DNA from: Halomonas sp. A11-A
Lineage (GTDB): Bacteria > Pseudomonadota > Gammaproteobacteria > Pseudomonadales > Halomonadaceae
Assembly (NCBI RefSeq): GCF_003182195.1
Contig: NZ_QGTM01000015.1
Location: 1 to 64,000, forward strand
Direction of reading: 5' to 3'
DNA: 64,000 nucleotides
Shown here: piece after piece, positions 34,187 to 43,752 of the stretch
Layout of the letters: each line of letters begins with the position of its first letter
How positions within the stretch are numbered: position 1 is the first letter of the stretch
The notes under the pieces: generated by a model
What the model saw: the letters and a program-made list of their open reading frames with translations, nothing else
Databases searched by the model: none
Told to the model about the DNA's origin: nothing
Made by a program: the position numbers and the translations under genes

Positions 34187-36973
34187 TCAGGGTGGGGGCA
34201 GGCGGGTCAGGCGCTCCAGTAAGCGATCCAGCTCCCCCACCTCGCGGCTCCACAGCGCCGGTGCGACAGGCCCCGTGGCCAGCAGCTCGCGCAGCACGCC
34301 GTGGACCTCTTCGGCGCGGGAGAGCTCGCGCCCGAGGTTCTCGTTGAGGCGCTCCACCTGGATCGCCAGGCGCAGCGGGTCGTCGCGATGGCTGACGCTG
34401 CCCACGGCAAGCAGGGAGAGATGCACTCGCACCCTCGCCAGGCGCTCCGCTACCTCCTCGTCGGTTTCGGGCGCCTGGCGCGCGGCGTTGCGGCGGGCGT
34501 GGGCGCTGCGCATGTCATCCGCCAGGCGCGGCGACTCGGGCAGCGCCACCTCGCGGGGCTCGCCGCCGGCCAGGCGCTCGGCGTCGGCTGCCAGGTGGGC
34601 GAGCAGCAGCGGCTGAACCTCTCGCCAGCGCTCCACCTCTTCCACCACCGCCAGGCGCTCGAGGCGCTCGCGTCGGGCGCGCACGATGCCCGACCAGCGC
34701 CGGCGCATGCCCTCGGTGCGGCGTCCGCCGGGGAGGGGCTCCAGAGCGGCGGCCTCGGCAATGGCGGAGGCGAGCACCGCCTCGTCGGCGCTGCCGGCGG
34801 GGTGCCAGGCGTCCAGGCGCTCGATCAGCGCCTGCATGGCCTCCTGGCGTTCCCGGGCCTGACGGGCGCGGTCGTCGCGCTCGGCTTCCCGGGAGGCGAA
34901 CACTTGGTCGCACAGGCCGCGAAACTCCCGCCACAGCGCCTGCTCCTCGCCCCGCGGGGCACGCCCCAGCTCGCGCCAGCGCTGCTGCAGCGCCTTGACC
35001 GCTTCGGCACGGCGAGCCGCGGGCATCGCCTGGCCCAGCAGGGCGCGCACCTGCTCGATGAGGTCGCGCTTGGTCTCGGCGACCGCCCGGGCACGCTGGT
35101 CGATCAGCGCCTGAAGCGCATGGCGGATGCGGGCGAAGCGACGACCGATGGTCTCGGCCTGGTCGCGGGGCACCGGCGAGGCGCGTCGCCACTGGTCGCG
35201 GGCGCGGTCACGGATCTCGCGCAGGGCATCGGGATCGGCCTCCTCGGCGGGCTGCTCGAGAAGCGTTTCCAGCTGATCGCAGAGGGCCTGTCGGGTGGCC
35301 AGGTGGGTCTGGCGCTCGGCGTCGAGGCGCTCGCGCCATGGGGCGAGCCGCTCATGGATGCGGTTGGAGGCGGCCCGGAAGCGGGCCGACTGTTCGCGAT
35401 TGGCGGCGGCGTCCCCCAGCGCCTTCCACTCCTTGACCAGCTGGCGGTGGCGGCGGTCCAGCGCGGCGTCGACGAGGCTCGCCTCCTCGGCCAGGGCCTC
35501 GATGGCCTGCAGCAGCTGGTCGCGCTTGGGGCCGGCCACGAAGCTGCGCCAGTCGCGCAGCTCGGCGAGCCGAGCCCCCAGTTGTCGAAGGCGCGCACGC
35601 TGGGGCTGGGGCAACCTGTCGTCGAGCCCGTCGGCGGCCTGGCGCAGGCGCTGGTGAAGACGGCTGGCGCCCTTGAAGGCGCCGCGCTCCAGGAGGCTCT
35701 CCAGGTCGTCGAGGTCGGCGATGAAGCGGGCCAGGCGTGCCGTCTGGTCTTCCTCGTCGGCCGGGGCATCCGGTTGTGCCAGGCGCTGTCGAGCCCGCTG
35801 CAGCAGCGGGGCAGGGGCCAGGCCACGAGGCCAGTCGATGGCCCCCAGCAGCGCCGTGAGGCGGTCGTCATCGCCGTCGGTCAGGGCCCGCTCGAGCTCG
35901 TCGGCGCGCTCCTCCAGGCGCACCCAGGCCTGGCTGATGCGCTCGAAGCCTTCGCGGGCGGCATCATAGCGCTGGCGGAGCATCTGGTCCGCCAGGTGCT
36001 GATCGGAGAGCGCCTGCCAGCGCTGGGCCAGCAGCTGCTTCTGGGCGCGCAGGCTGGCAATGTCCTGGGCGGTGACCACGTCGCTGCGCCCCAGGGCCTC
36101 GAGTCCCTCCTCCAGGACCTCCACCAGCGCCTCCCTGGCCTGCTCGGCGTCCTCGCGGCGCGCCTCGGCGGCTTCGCTGGCGCGCAGCTGGGCCTCGTGG
36201 TCGCTGATCACCTTGCGACAGCGCAGGCAGGCATCATGGTAGCGGCGCTCCTGAGTGGCGTCGGGGAGGTCCTGAAGCGCCATCCATTCGCGCTCCAGAT
36301 GGCGAAAGCGGCCGCCATAGAGCGGCTCCCAGGGGGCGGTGGCGTGGCGCTCCAGGTCGGCCAGCAGCCCCTCGCGGCGCTCCCGGGCGGCGGCCAGTTG
36401 CGCCGAGTCGGCACGCAGGCGGTTGAGGCGCTCCCGGGCGCCACGCATGACCTGGCGATCGCGGCGTGCCTGCTGGGCCAGGCGAGCCAGTCCGGCTTCG
36501 CTCTCGACCCGTGCGGCGGCGGCGTGGCGCACGGCGGCGATGCCGTTGTCGCAGGCCTGGCGGATCAGCGCCTCCTCGCTCTCCAGCCTGGCCAGCGCCG
36601 CCAGGCGCAGCTGCTGGTTGTCGCCCTTCAGGCAGAGCTCGGCGAGCAGCGCTTCATCATCGAGCCGTTCGACCAGGGCGATGCGCGCGCCCAGCTCCAG
36701 GTTGCCGCTGCCGCCGGCGAGCAGGGCGAGCAGCCGATGGGTGAGCTCCGCTGCGGCATCGCCCCTGCCGAGCAGGGCGATCAGCCGCTCGGGGTCGTCG
36801 AGGCGGGCTAGCGCCTCGCTACGCACGCCGGGATCCTCATCCAGGGCGAGCCGCTCCAGCGCCTGGCGGTGCTCCTCGCGGCTGAGATCGAGGCGTGCGA
36901 CGGCCTGTCGCCGTACCTGGGGGGCGGGGTGCTGCCAGCGCGGGGCAAACAGGTGGCGGAGGAGTCCGGACAT
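34187..36973 (-). CDS. DUF349 repeat protein
   Basis: A 928-residue, highly charged helical protein. The first about 170 residues resemble HEAT-like repeats (APQVRRQAVARLDL, DPGVRSEALARLDD), and the remainder contains several DUF349 units, each with a conserved Trp in patterns such as QRWRELGRAPRGEEQALWREF. It is cytoplasmic with extended coiled coils. The function of DUF349 proteins is not established. It is divergent from minC. Confidence 0.82.
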   Translation of the reverse strand: MSGLLRHLFAPRWQHPAPQVRRQAVARLDLSREEHRQALERLALDEDPGVRSEALARLDDPERLIALLGRGDAAAELTHRLLALLAGGSGNLELGARIALVERLDDEALLAELCLKGDNQQLRLAALARLESEEALIRQACDNGIAAVRHAAAARVESEAGLARLAQQARRDRQVMRGARERLNRLRADSAQLAAARERREGLLADLERHATAPWEPLYGGRFRHLEREWMALQDLPDATQERRYHDACLRCRKVISDHEAQLRASEAAEARREDAEQAREALVEVLEEGLEALGRSDVVTAQDIASLRAQKQLLAQRWQALSDQHLADQMLRQRYDAAREGFERISQAWVRLEERADELERALTDGDDDRLTALLGAIDWPRGLAPAPLLQRARQRLAQPDAPADEEDQTARLARFIADLDDLESLLERGAFKGASRLHQRLRQAADGLDDRLPQPQRARLRQLGARLAELRDWRSFVAGPKRDQLLQAIEALAEEASLVDAALDRRHRQLVKEWKALGDAAANREQSARFRAASNRIHERLAPWRERLDAERQTHLATRQALCDQLETLLEQPAEEADPDALREIRDRARDQWRRASPVPRDQAETIGRRFARIRHALQALIDQRARAVAETKRDLIEQVRALLGQAMPAARRAEAVKALQQRWRELGRAPRGEEQALWREFRGLCDQVFASREAERDDRARQARERQEAMQALIERLDAWHPAGSADEAVLASAIAEAAALEPLPGGRRTEGMRRRWSGIVRARRERLERLAVVEEVERWREVQPLLLAHLAADAERLAGGEPREVALPESPRLADDMRSAHARRNAARQAPETDEEVAERLARVRVHLSLLAVGSVSHRDDPLRLAIQVERLNENLGRELSRAEEVHGVLRELLATGPVAPALWSREVGELDRLLERLTRLPPP

Positions 36974-37133
36974 GGGCGATCCTGATCAAGGGGCGCATCA
37001 CGCACCGGGACGCGCCAGTCGGTTATTGTCGGGAGGGCCGGGAAGGGCCGCCAGGCGAAGCTTGGGCCTTGCCTGGGTATCTAAGCATGCGGTGCCGATT
37101 CGGAAAAGCCCGTGCTGTGGCCGTCTGGAGACA

Positions 37134-37163
37134 CTGACAGTGTAGGCTTGCTGGGCGTATGAT
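37134..37163 (+). promoter_or_regulatory. Likely minCDE promoter
   Basis: CTGACA (37134-37139, five of six to consensus) and TATGAT (37158-37163) with an 18-bp spacer, 73 bp before minC. Nothing else in the 262-bp gap 36974-37235 is recognised. Confidence 0.6.
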
Positions 37164-37235
37164 CAGTTGCAGGGGGCGCGGTACTCGCTTAGCTTTGGTG
37201 GCGTACCCCGACCAACACCGATGTGGAGTTCGGCA

Positions 37236-37985
37236 ATGAGCCTCAAAGTGGACAGGGATGGCATGGCCTTCACCTTCAAGGGCGGCATGCTGCCGATGAC
37301 GGTGATGGAACTGAGCAGTGCCGACCCTGAGCAGATTCGTGAGCAGCTCGCCGGCAAGCTCAGTCAGTCCCCGGCCTTCTTCCAGCACACCCCGGTGGTG
37401 CTCAGCGTCGAGAAGCTCGACGAACCTCACCTGGCCCTGGAGCGGATCTGCGCGGTGTGCCGTGCCCACAAGCTGCTGCCGGTGGCGGTGCGTGGTGGTG
37501 CCGAGCCGGTCAAGCAGTCGGCCTGGGCGCTGGGCCTGGGCTGGTTCCCGCCACTGGCGGCGAGCCGCCCCAGGAGCCTTGAGAGTGTGCCGCCGGTCGA
37601 GGCCGCGGTGGTAGCCGAGGAAGAGGCGGCGCTGACCTCCCCGCCGGGCGTGGCCAGCGGCGGAAGGATCTTCCGTGGCACGGTGCGCTCCGGCCAGCAG
37701 ATCACCTCCCCGGAAGGGGACCTGGTGGTCATCGGTGCGGTGAACGCCGGCGCCGAGGTGCTGGCTGCGGGCAGCGTGCATGTCTACGGCGCCCTGCGCG
37801 GCCGCGCCCTGGCCGGCATCCATGGCGACCCCCTGGCTGCCATCTTCTGTCGTGAACTCCACGCCGAGCTGCTGTCGGTGGCCGGCAACTACAAGCGACT
37901 CGAGGACATCGACCCGCGCCTGCTGGGCGCCACGGTGCAGGTGCGCCTCGACGGAGACCAGCTCGGCATCACCGCGCTGACCTGA
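37236..37985 (+). CDS. minC: Septum site-determining protein MinC
   Basis: A 249-residue inhibitor of FtsZ polymerisation. Start ATG 37236 with GGAG upstream; a longer frame (37167) is unlike the family. The N-terminal domain (FTFKGGMLPMTVMEL, ADPEQIREQL) is the FtsZ-antagonising part; an Ala/Glu-rich linker (about residues 118-145) leads to the C-terminal beta-helix (RIFRGTVRSGQQI ... VVIGAVNAGAEVLAAGS), which binds MinD. First gene of minCDE. Confidence 0.95.
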   Translation: MSLKVDRDGMAFTFKGGMLPMTVMELSSADPEQIREQLAGKLSQSPAFFQHTPVVLSVEKLDEPHLALERICAVCRAHKLLPVAVRGGAEPVKQSAWALGLGWFPPLAASRPRSLESVPPVEAAVVAEEEAALTSPPGVASGGRIFRGTVRSGQQITSPEGDLVVIGAVNAGAEVLAAGSVHVYGALRGRALAGIHGDPLAAIFCRELHAELLSVAGNYKRLEDIDPRLLGATVQVRLDGDQLGITALT

Positions 37986-38045
37986 GGCACGACAGGACCG
38001 AGACGGTCATCCTCTTACCATTCAATGACAGACAGGAAGCGACTC

Positions 38046-38864
38046 TTGGCCAAGATCATCGTTGTGACCTCCGGCAAGGGAGGCGTCGGCAAGACAACCA
38101 GCGCGGCAGCCATCGCCACCGGCCTGGCGCTGCGCGGCAACAAGACCGTGGTCATCGACTTCGACGTGGGGCTGCGCAACCTCGACCTGATCATGGGCTG
38201 CGAGCGTCGCGTGGTCTATGACCTGGTTAACGTGATCCAGGGCGAGGCCGGGCTCAGCCAGGCGCTGATCCGCGACAAGCGGGTCGACAACCTGCATATC
38301 CTCCCGGCCTCCCAGACCCGCGACAAGGACGCCCTGAGCCAGGAGGGGGTCGAGAAGGTGCTCGAGACCCTCGCCAAGGACTTCGACTACATCCTCTGCG
38401 ACTCCCCGGCGGGCATCGAGCGCGGCGCCCAGCTGGCCATGTACTTCGCCGACGAGGCGATCGTGGTCACCAACCCCGAGGTCTCCTCGGTGCGTGACTC
38501 CGACCGCATCCTCGGCCTGCTGGCCTCCAAGACCCGGCGCGCCGAGCGCGGCGAGGAGCCGATCAAGGAGCACCTGCTGGTCACGCGCTACAACCCGGAG
38601 CGGGTCGACCTGGGCGACATGCTCAACCTGGACGATATCCGGGAGATCCTGGCCATCGACCTGATCGGCGTGATTCCCGAGTCCGAGGCGGTGCTGCGGG
38701 CCTCGAACCAGGGCGTGCCGGTGACCCACGACGCCGCCAGTGATGCCGGCCAGGCCTACACCGACACGGTGGCCCGCCTGCTCGGCGAGGAGGTGCCCCT
38801 GCGCTTCCACGAGTACCAGAAGAAGAGCCTGCTGAGCCGCATGTTTGGAGGTGTTCGCCGGTGA
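38046..38864 (+). CDS. minD: Septum site-determining ATPase MinD
   Basis: A 272-residue membrane-cycling ATPase. TTG 38046 is preferred as the start because it yields the universal [19 protein letters not shown]-terminus and has AGGA at 38034-38037; the in-frame ATG at 38025 has no site. The deviant Walker A GKGGVGKT is at residues 10-17 and the C-terminal amphipathic membrane helix ([11 protein letters not shown]) is intact. It overlaps minE by 4 nt. Confidence 0.95.
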   Translation: MAKIIVVTSGKGGVGKTTSAAAIATGLALRGNKTVVIDFDVGLRNLDLIMGCERRVVYDLVNVIQGEAGLSQALIRDKRVDNLHILPASQTRDKDALSQEGVEKVLETLAKDFDYILCDSPAGIERGAQLAMYFADEAIVVTNPEVSSVRDSDRILGLLASKTRRAERGEEPIKEHLLVTRYNPERVDLGDMLNLDDIREILAIDLIGVIPESEAVLRASNQGVPVTHDAASDAGQAYTDTVARLLGEEVPLRFHEYQKKSLLSRMFGGVRR

Positions 38865-39121
38865 AACTGCTTGAATTCCTGAAGCGAGAGCGCAAGAAGA
38901 CCGCGTCGGTCGCCAAGGAGCGGCTGCAGATCATCGTGGCCCACCAGCGCAGCCAGCGCGGTCAGCCCGACTACATGCCCCTGCTCGAGAAGGAGCTGCT
39001 GGAGGTGATCCGTCGCTACGTCCAGGTGGATGACGACGCCATCAACATCAGCCTCGACAGCGAGGACAACTGCTCGGTGCTGGAGCTCAACGTCACCCTG
39101 CCGAAGGGCTCACCCGGCTGA
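38861..39121 (+). CDS. minE: MinE topological specificity factor
   Basis: An 86-residue protein that stimulates MinD ATPase and drives pole-to-pole oscillation. It has an N-terminal membrane and MinD-binding segment ([26 protein letters not shown]) and the C-terminal dimer domain ([14 protein letters not shown]). The start overlaps the minD stop (GTGA). Normal length. Confidence 0.95.
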   Translation: MKLLEFLKRERKKTASVAKERLQIIVAHQRSQRGQPDYMPLLEKELLEVIRRYVQVDDDAINISLDSEDNCSVLELNVTLPKGSPG

Positions 39122-39184
39122 GAGGCGCGCGGGGCTGTGCTAGGCTGTGGCCTCCATCCCGTCTGACCGTCGGAGAGCCCGCCC

Positions 39185-40672
39185 ATGGCGCCGCCCGCTG
39201 CCCCGCTGACCTTCCTGTGGCATGACTACGAGACCTTCGGTGCCGATCCGCGCCGTGACCGCCCGGCGCAGTTCGCGGCGATCCGCACCGACGCCGACTT
39301 CAACGAGGTCGGCGAGCCGGTGGAGTGGTTCTGCAAGCCCGTCGACGACTTCCTGCCCCACCCCCAGGCCTGCCTGATCACCGGGATCACCCCCCAGCAG
39401 GCGCGCCGCCGGGGCCTGCCCGAGGCGGAGTTCGCCGGCCGCATCGAGGCGCTGATGAGTGCGCCCGGCACCTGCGTGCTGGGCTACAACAGCCTGCGCT
39501 TCGATGACGAGGTGACGCGCCACCTCTTCTATCGCAACCTGATCGACCCCTACGCCCGAGAGTGGCAGAACGGCAATTCCCGCTGGGACCTGATCGACGT
39601 GGTGCGGGCCTTCCACGCCCTGCGCCCGGCGGGCATCGAGTGGCCGCGCCGCGCCGACGGCGCGCCCAGCTTCCGCCTCGAGGACCTGACCGCCGCCAAC
39701 GGCATCGCCCACCAGGGCGCCCACGATGCCCTGGCCGACGTGCGCGCCACCATCGCCCTGGCGAAGCGGCTGCGCGAGGCCAACCCCCGGCTCTTCGACT
39801 ACCTGCAGGGGCTGCGCGGCAAGCGCGCGGTGGCCCGGCTGCTCGACGTGCCGGGGCGCAAGCCGGTGCTGCACATCTCGCGTCGCTACCCCGCCAGCCG
39901 CGGCTGCGCGGCCCTGGTGGTGCCGCTGGCCGAGCACCCCACCAATCCCAACGGCGTGATCGTCTACGACCTGTCGATGGACCCGACGCCGCTCTTCGAC
40001 CTCTCCGCCGAGCAGATCCGCCAGCGGGTCTTCGTCAGCAGCGACGACCTGGCCGAGGGCGAGGAGCGTATTCCCCTCAAGGTCATTCACATCAACAAGT
40101 GCCCGGTGCTTTTCCCGGCCAGCGCGCTCAAGGACGTGGAGGGGCCGCACCGGGGCGAGTATGGCGAGATCGTCACCCGCCTGGGGCTCGACGTCGATGC
40201 CTGTCGCGAGCACTGGAAGCGCCTCGCCGCCCGCCCCGAGGTGGCGGCGCGGGTCAGCGAGGTGTTTGCCGCACCGCCCCCGGCGGGCCCGGAGGACCCC
40301 GACCTGATGCTCTACGCCGGGGGCTTCTTCTCGCCGGCGGATCGCCAGCAGATGCAGCGGGTGCGTGACAGCGACCCCTGGGACCTGGTGGGGGCGCGCT
40401 TCGCCTTCCAGGACCCGCGCCTGGAGGAGATGCTGTTCCGCTACCGGGCGCGCAGCTACCCGGAGACCCTGGAGGGGGAGGAGCTGGCACAGTGGGAGGC
40501 CTATCGCTGGGCGCGCATGAACGATGCCGCGGTGGCCGGCCTCACCCTCAAGGGCTTCGCCCGCGAGATCGAGCGGCTCAACCAGGGCGAACTCGGCGAT
40601 CGCGAGCGCCAGGTCCTCGAGGAGCTGGTGATGCATGTGGAGGCGATCATGCCCCCTCAGGCCTTCGACTGA
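39185..40672 (+). CDS. sbcB: Exodeoxyribonuclease I
   Basis: A 495-residue 3'-5' single-strand exonuclease used in recombination and mismatch repair. DEDD motifs: FLWHDYETFG (residues about 10-19, Asp and Glu catalytic), LGYNSLRFDDE near 99, and the HDALADVRAT region near 179-189. The C-terminal SH3-like and helical domains that clamp ssDNA are present, and length is close to the E. coli enzyme. ATG 39185 has a GGAGAG site. Confidence 0.93.
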   Translation: MAPPAAPLTFLWHDYETFGADPRRDRPAQFAAIRTDADFNEVGEPVEWFCKPVDDFLPHPQACLITGITPQQARRRGLPEAEFAGRIEALMSAPGTCVLGYNSLRFDDEVTRHLFYRNLIDPYAREWQNGNSRWDLIDVVRAFHALRPAGIEWPRRADGAPSFRLEDLTAANGIAHQGAHDALADVRATIALAKRLREANPRLFDYLQGLRGKRAVARLLDVPGRKPVLHISRRYPASRGCAALVVPLAEHPTNPNGVIVYDLSMDPTPLFDLSAEQIRQRVFVSSDDLAEGEERIPLKVIHINKCPVLFPASALKDVEGPHRGEYGEIVTRLGLDVDACREHWKRLAARPEVAARVSEVFAAPPPAGPEDPDLMLYAGGFFSPADRQQMQRVRDSDPWDLVGARFAFQDPRLEEMLFRYRARSYPETLEGEELAQWEAYRWARMNDAAVAGLTLKGFAREIERLNQGELGDRERQVLEELVMHVEAIMPPQAFD

Positions 40673-40727
40673 GGCATCGCTCCTCAAGCCTTGGAGACCA
40701 CGGGCTACCAGCGAGGCTGTTGCTACT

Positions 40728-40827
40728 GGTGGGAGCCACGCTCTGCGGGGCGAAGGTTATGGCCTCGGCACCGGCGGCAACACCGCCGGGCGGCTGCGCC
40801 GCCATTCGCCGGAGCCCAGCTCCCACC
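40728..40827. repeat. Inverted REP-like pair (REPIN-like) after sbcB
   Basis: GGTGGGAGCCACGCTC with GCGGGGCGAA on the plus strand (40728-40761) and an inverted relative, GGTGGGAGCTGGGCTC with CGGCGAATGG on the minus strand (40827-40801), flank a GC-rich centre. The layout is like repetitive extragenic palindromes of pseudomonads and lies between convergent genes. Copy number elsewhere cannot be seen. Confidence 0.6.
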
Positions 40828-40871
40828 ATTGCTCCTCGCTTATCTTTGCGTTACTCCTTACCCCCCACTCT

Positions 40872-43706
40872 TCATTCTTCCACTTCCGGCAGTGGCTCCA
40901 GGTGCTGGGCGAAGGCCAGCACGTCGTCCGGCTCGTCGCCCGGGTCGAAGGTGACCCGTACCACCGCCGCCTGGCGCAGCTCGGGCCACAGTTCGCGCAG
41001 CTCGTCGGCGCCGACCGCCAGGACCCGCTCGGCGAGTCGCTCGCGGCGGTCGAACTCGGTGTCGCCGAAGGACATCGCCTGCCACAGGCGGCCGGCGCGC
41101 CCGGCCAGGCTGGTATCGCGCTGGGTCAGACGGTCGTGGACCGCCTGGCGATAGGGCGCCAGGGCCTCGTCCTCCAGGGCCGCCAGGGTCTCCTCGAAGT
41201 CGTCCAGGAAGGCGTCGATGCGCGCCTCGATCGCCTCGCTCCCGGTATCCGGGGACTGCACCAGCAGCGCCAGCCCCGGGGCGTCGAGCATCGGCGAGTA
41301 GCCGGCATGGACCACATAGCCCAGCTGCTCCTCGGTGCGCAGCCGCTGGTAGAAGGGGGTGTCGATCAGCCGGCCGAGCACCGCCAGGCGGGCCTGGCTG
41401 GTCAGCGAGCGGTCGGGCCCCTGGAGGTAGCGCAGCACCACCGACTCCTCGCGGCTGGTGTGGGGGGTCAGGCTCGGCAGGTCGGTGTCGGCGCGCAGCG
41501 GCGTGAGGTCGGGAATGGCCGCTGCATCGAGGCTCGGCGCCAGGCGTTCGGCGACCCGCCGGCCCAGGGCCTCGGCCTCCTCGGCGCCCAGGTTGCCCAC
41601 CGCCATGGCCTCCAGGCGCAGCTCGGCCAGCAGGGCATCGCGGTAGTCGCGCAGGTCATCCGCGTCGAGCTCACGGCTCGCCTCCAGCAGGGCGGCGCTG
41701 GGCCACTGGGGGCGTACCAGCGCCTCGGCGAGGGTGCGACTGGCCTGGCGGTGCAGCGCCGCCTGGGGGGCGTTGCGCCACTCCCGCTGCAGCCGGTAGC
41801 GCACCCGCGCCACGCTGGCGTCGTCCACCTCGCCCTCCTGCAGCTGCTCGAGCACCCGCTCCATCATCCGCTCCTGGCGGTCGCGCCAGCCGGAGAAGGC
41901 CAGGGTGATGCCGCGGGCGTGGGCATAGGCCTCGACGTGCTGGCCGGCCAGGCGTGCCGGGTAGAGGGCCTCGTTGAGGCTGTCGTCCAGCCATCCGGCG
42001 AGCAGGCGGGCGAGGGCGGCGTCCCGGGCGGAGCTGGCCGCGCCGGGGTGCTGGAGGCTGAAGCGCCACTCCACCTTGGGGGTGTTGAAGGTGGCATCGG
42101 CCATGTGCCAGAGGTCGAAGGCCGGCTCCGCCACCAGCCGCCGCGGGCGCTCGTCCTGGTCGTCGAGCAGGTCGAGGTCCTCGGCGATGTAGGGGTTGGG
42201 GGCGGGCAGGGCCAGGCCGGAGAGCGTCGGCGCCTCGTCGTGTCTGTCTTCACCCCAAGGGGCGTGAAACCAGGGGGAGCGCTCCTCGCCCTCCACGTCC
42301 GGAGCGCTGTAGAGGCGGATCAGGTTGTCGGGGGTGAGGGCGTCGAGGTAGGCCTCGCTGCGCTCGCGCTCGAAGCCGTCCATGCGATAGGCCGCATACT
42401 GCACGTCCTCCACCGGGAAGCGCGAGAGGTTCATGGCCAGGCGCATGGCCTCCTGCAGCGGCGCGCCATGCTGCTGGAAGCGGAACTCCTGCTCGGCAAG
42501 GCTCGCCTTCTCGTCGTAGCGCCACGCCTCCAGGCCCTCCTCGCGGACCTGGTCGATAGCGGCGAACAGCGTCGCCTCGATGGCATTGCGGGCCTCGGCG
42601 CCGGCGGGAGTCAGGCTGACGTTGATGCTGAACAGGGCGTGCCGGCCGTCACCGCGGGCGACACCCGCCGAGAGGCCGTCGGCCCAGCCGGCTTCGCGCA
42701 GCACCGCCAGCAGGCTGCCGTCCCCCTCGTGGCCGAGCAGGTGGGCGATCAGGTCGGCGGGCTTGTGGCGGTACTCGGTGATGGGATCGGGAATCGGGAA
42801 CAGCAGGCGCAGCTGGCGGCTGTCGCGCACCGACTGCAGCGCGACCCGCCGGGGCAGGGTGTCGGTAAGCGCCAGCGGTTCGGTGATCTCGGGCGGCGCG
42901 AGCCCGCGGTCGGCGATGTCGGCGAAGCGGCTCGCCACCATGCCCTCGAGCTCATCCAGCGGCTGGGGCGCCACCAGTGCCAGGTGCATGACGTTGGCAT
43001 CGTAGTAGCGCTCGTAGAAGTCGATCACCCGTTCGCGCAGGCTGGGCTCGCCCTCGGGGCGGTCGGCCAGTGTCTCGCGGCTGCCCACCGAGAAGCCGGT
43101 GGTGGGGTTCTCGGGGTTGAGCAGGCCATTGAGCACGTCGTTCTCGCGGCGCACGTCGTCGCGGATGCGCGCCATGTACTCGGAGTGCACGATGTTGCGC
43201 TCGCTCTCCAGCTGGTCGGCGTTGAACAGCGGCGAGATGAAGAACTGGCTGAAGCGGTCCAGGGCCCCTTCCAGGGCGCTCGGGTCGATGTCGAAGAAGT
43301 AGTTGGTGTCCTGGGGCGCGGTGAAGGCGTTGTGGGTGCCTCCGTGGCGCGAGATGAAGCCCTGGTAGGCGTCGGCCTCGGGGAAGGGCTCGGTGCCCAG
43401 GAACAGCATGTGCTCCAGGAAGTGGGCCAGGCCGGCGAGGTCCTCCGGGTCCTGGGCGCTGCCCACCGAGACGTTCATGGAGGCGGCGGCCTTGTCGGCC
43501 TCGGGGTCGCTGACCAGCAGGGCGGTGAGGCCGTTCTCCAGGGTCAGTATCCGGTAGTCGCGGCTGTCGTGGGGGCTGACCCGCGGCGTGGTCACCCCGG
43601 CGATGGCGTCCGCGTCGGGGTGGGGCTCGGCCACGGCGGGTGCGGCGATCAGCAGGGCCGCGGCGGCGGCCAGTCCGCAGCATCGGGCAGTCAGGGTGGA
43701 TGGCAT
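40872..43706 (-). CDS. Periplasmic M16 metalloprotease (pitrilysin/insulinase type)
   Basis: A 944-residue zinc protease. ATG 43706 with AGGAGAG gives a clean signal peptide (LAAAAALLIAAPAVAE, cut near residue 26); an in-frame extension upstream is unlikely. The inverted zinc motif HFLEH near residue 88 has its distant Glu in ESERNIVHSEY. The four-domain M16A layout and length match PtrA (protease III), which degrades small peptides. The active-site region is intact. Confidence 0.88.
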   Translation of the reverse strand: MPSTLTARCCGLAAAAALLIAAPAVAEPHPDADAIAGVTTPRVSPHDSRDYRILTLENGLTALLVSDPEADKAAASMNVSVGSAQDPEDLAGLAHFLEHMLFLGTEPFPEADAYQGFISRHGGTHNAFTAPQDTNYFFDIDPSALEGALDRFSQFFISPLFNADQLESERNIVHSEYMARIRDDVRRENDVLNGLLNPENPTTGFSVGSRETLADRPEGEPSLRERVIDFYERYYDANVMHLALVAPQPLDELEGMVASRFADIADRGLAPPEITEPLALTDTLPRRVALQSVRDSRQLRLLFPIPDPITEYRHKPADLIAHLLGHEGDGSLLAVLREAGWADGLSAGVARGDGRHALFSINVSLTPAGAEARNAIEATLFAAIDQVREEGLEAWRYDEKASLAEQEFRFQQHGAPLQEAMRLAMNLSRFPVEDVQYAAYRMDGFERERSEAYLDALTPDNLIRLYSAPDVEGEERSPWFHAPWGEDRHDEAPTLSGLALPAPNPYIAEDLDLLDDQDERPRRLVAEPAFDLWHMADATFNTPKVEWRFSLQHPGAASSARDAALARLLAGWLDDSLNEALYPARLAGQHVEAYAHARGITLAFSGWRDRQERMMERVLEQLQEGEVDDASVARVRYRLQREWRNAPQAALHRQASRTLAEALVRPQWPSAALLEASRELDADDLRDYRDALLAELRLEAMAVGNLGAEEAEALGRRVAERLAPSLDAAAIPDLTPLRADTDLPSLTPHTSREESVVLRYLQGPDRSLTSQARLAVLGRLIDTPFYQRLRTEEQLGYVVHAGYSPMLDAPGLALLVQSPDTGSEAIEARIDAFLDDFEETLAALEDEALAPYRQAVHDRLTQRDTSLAGRAGRLWQAMSFGDTEFDRRERLAERVLAVGADELRELWPELRQAAVVRVTFDPGDEPDDVLAFAQHLEPLPEVEE

Positions 43707-43752
43707 CGTCTCTCCTGTGGATCTGGGCGTCGCGGTTCGCGGCATCGGGGCC

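Noticed and set aside
34301-36811. An 836-codon plus-strand frame antisense to the DUF349 gene
   Set aside because: Repetitive Leu/Gly/Gln/Ala composition; the minus strand shows the DUF349 pattern.
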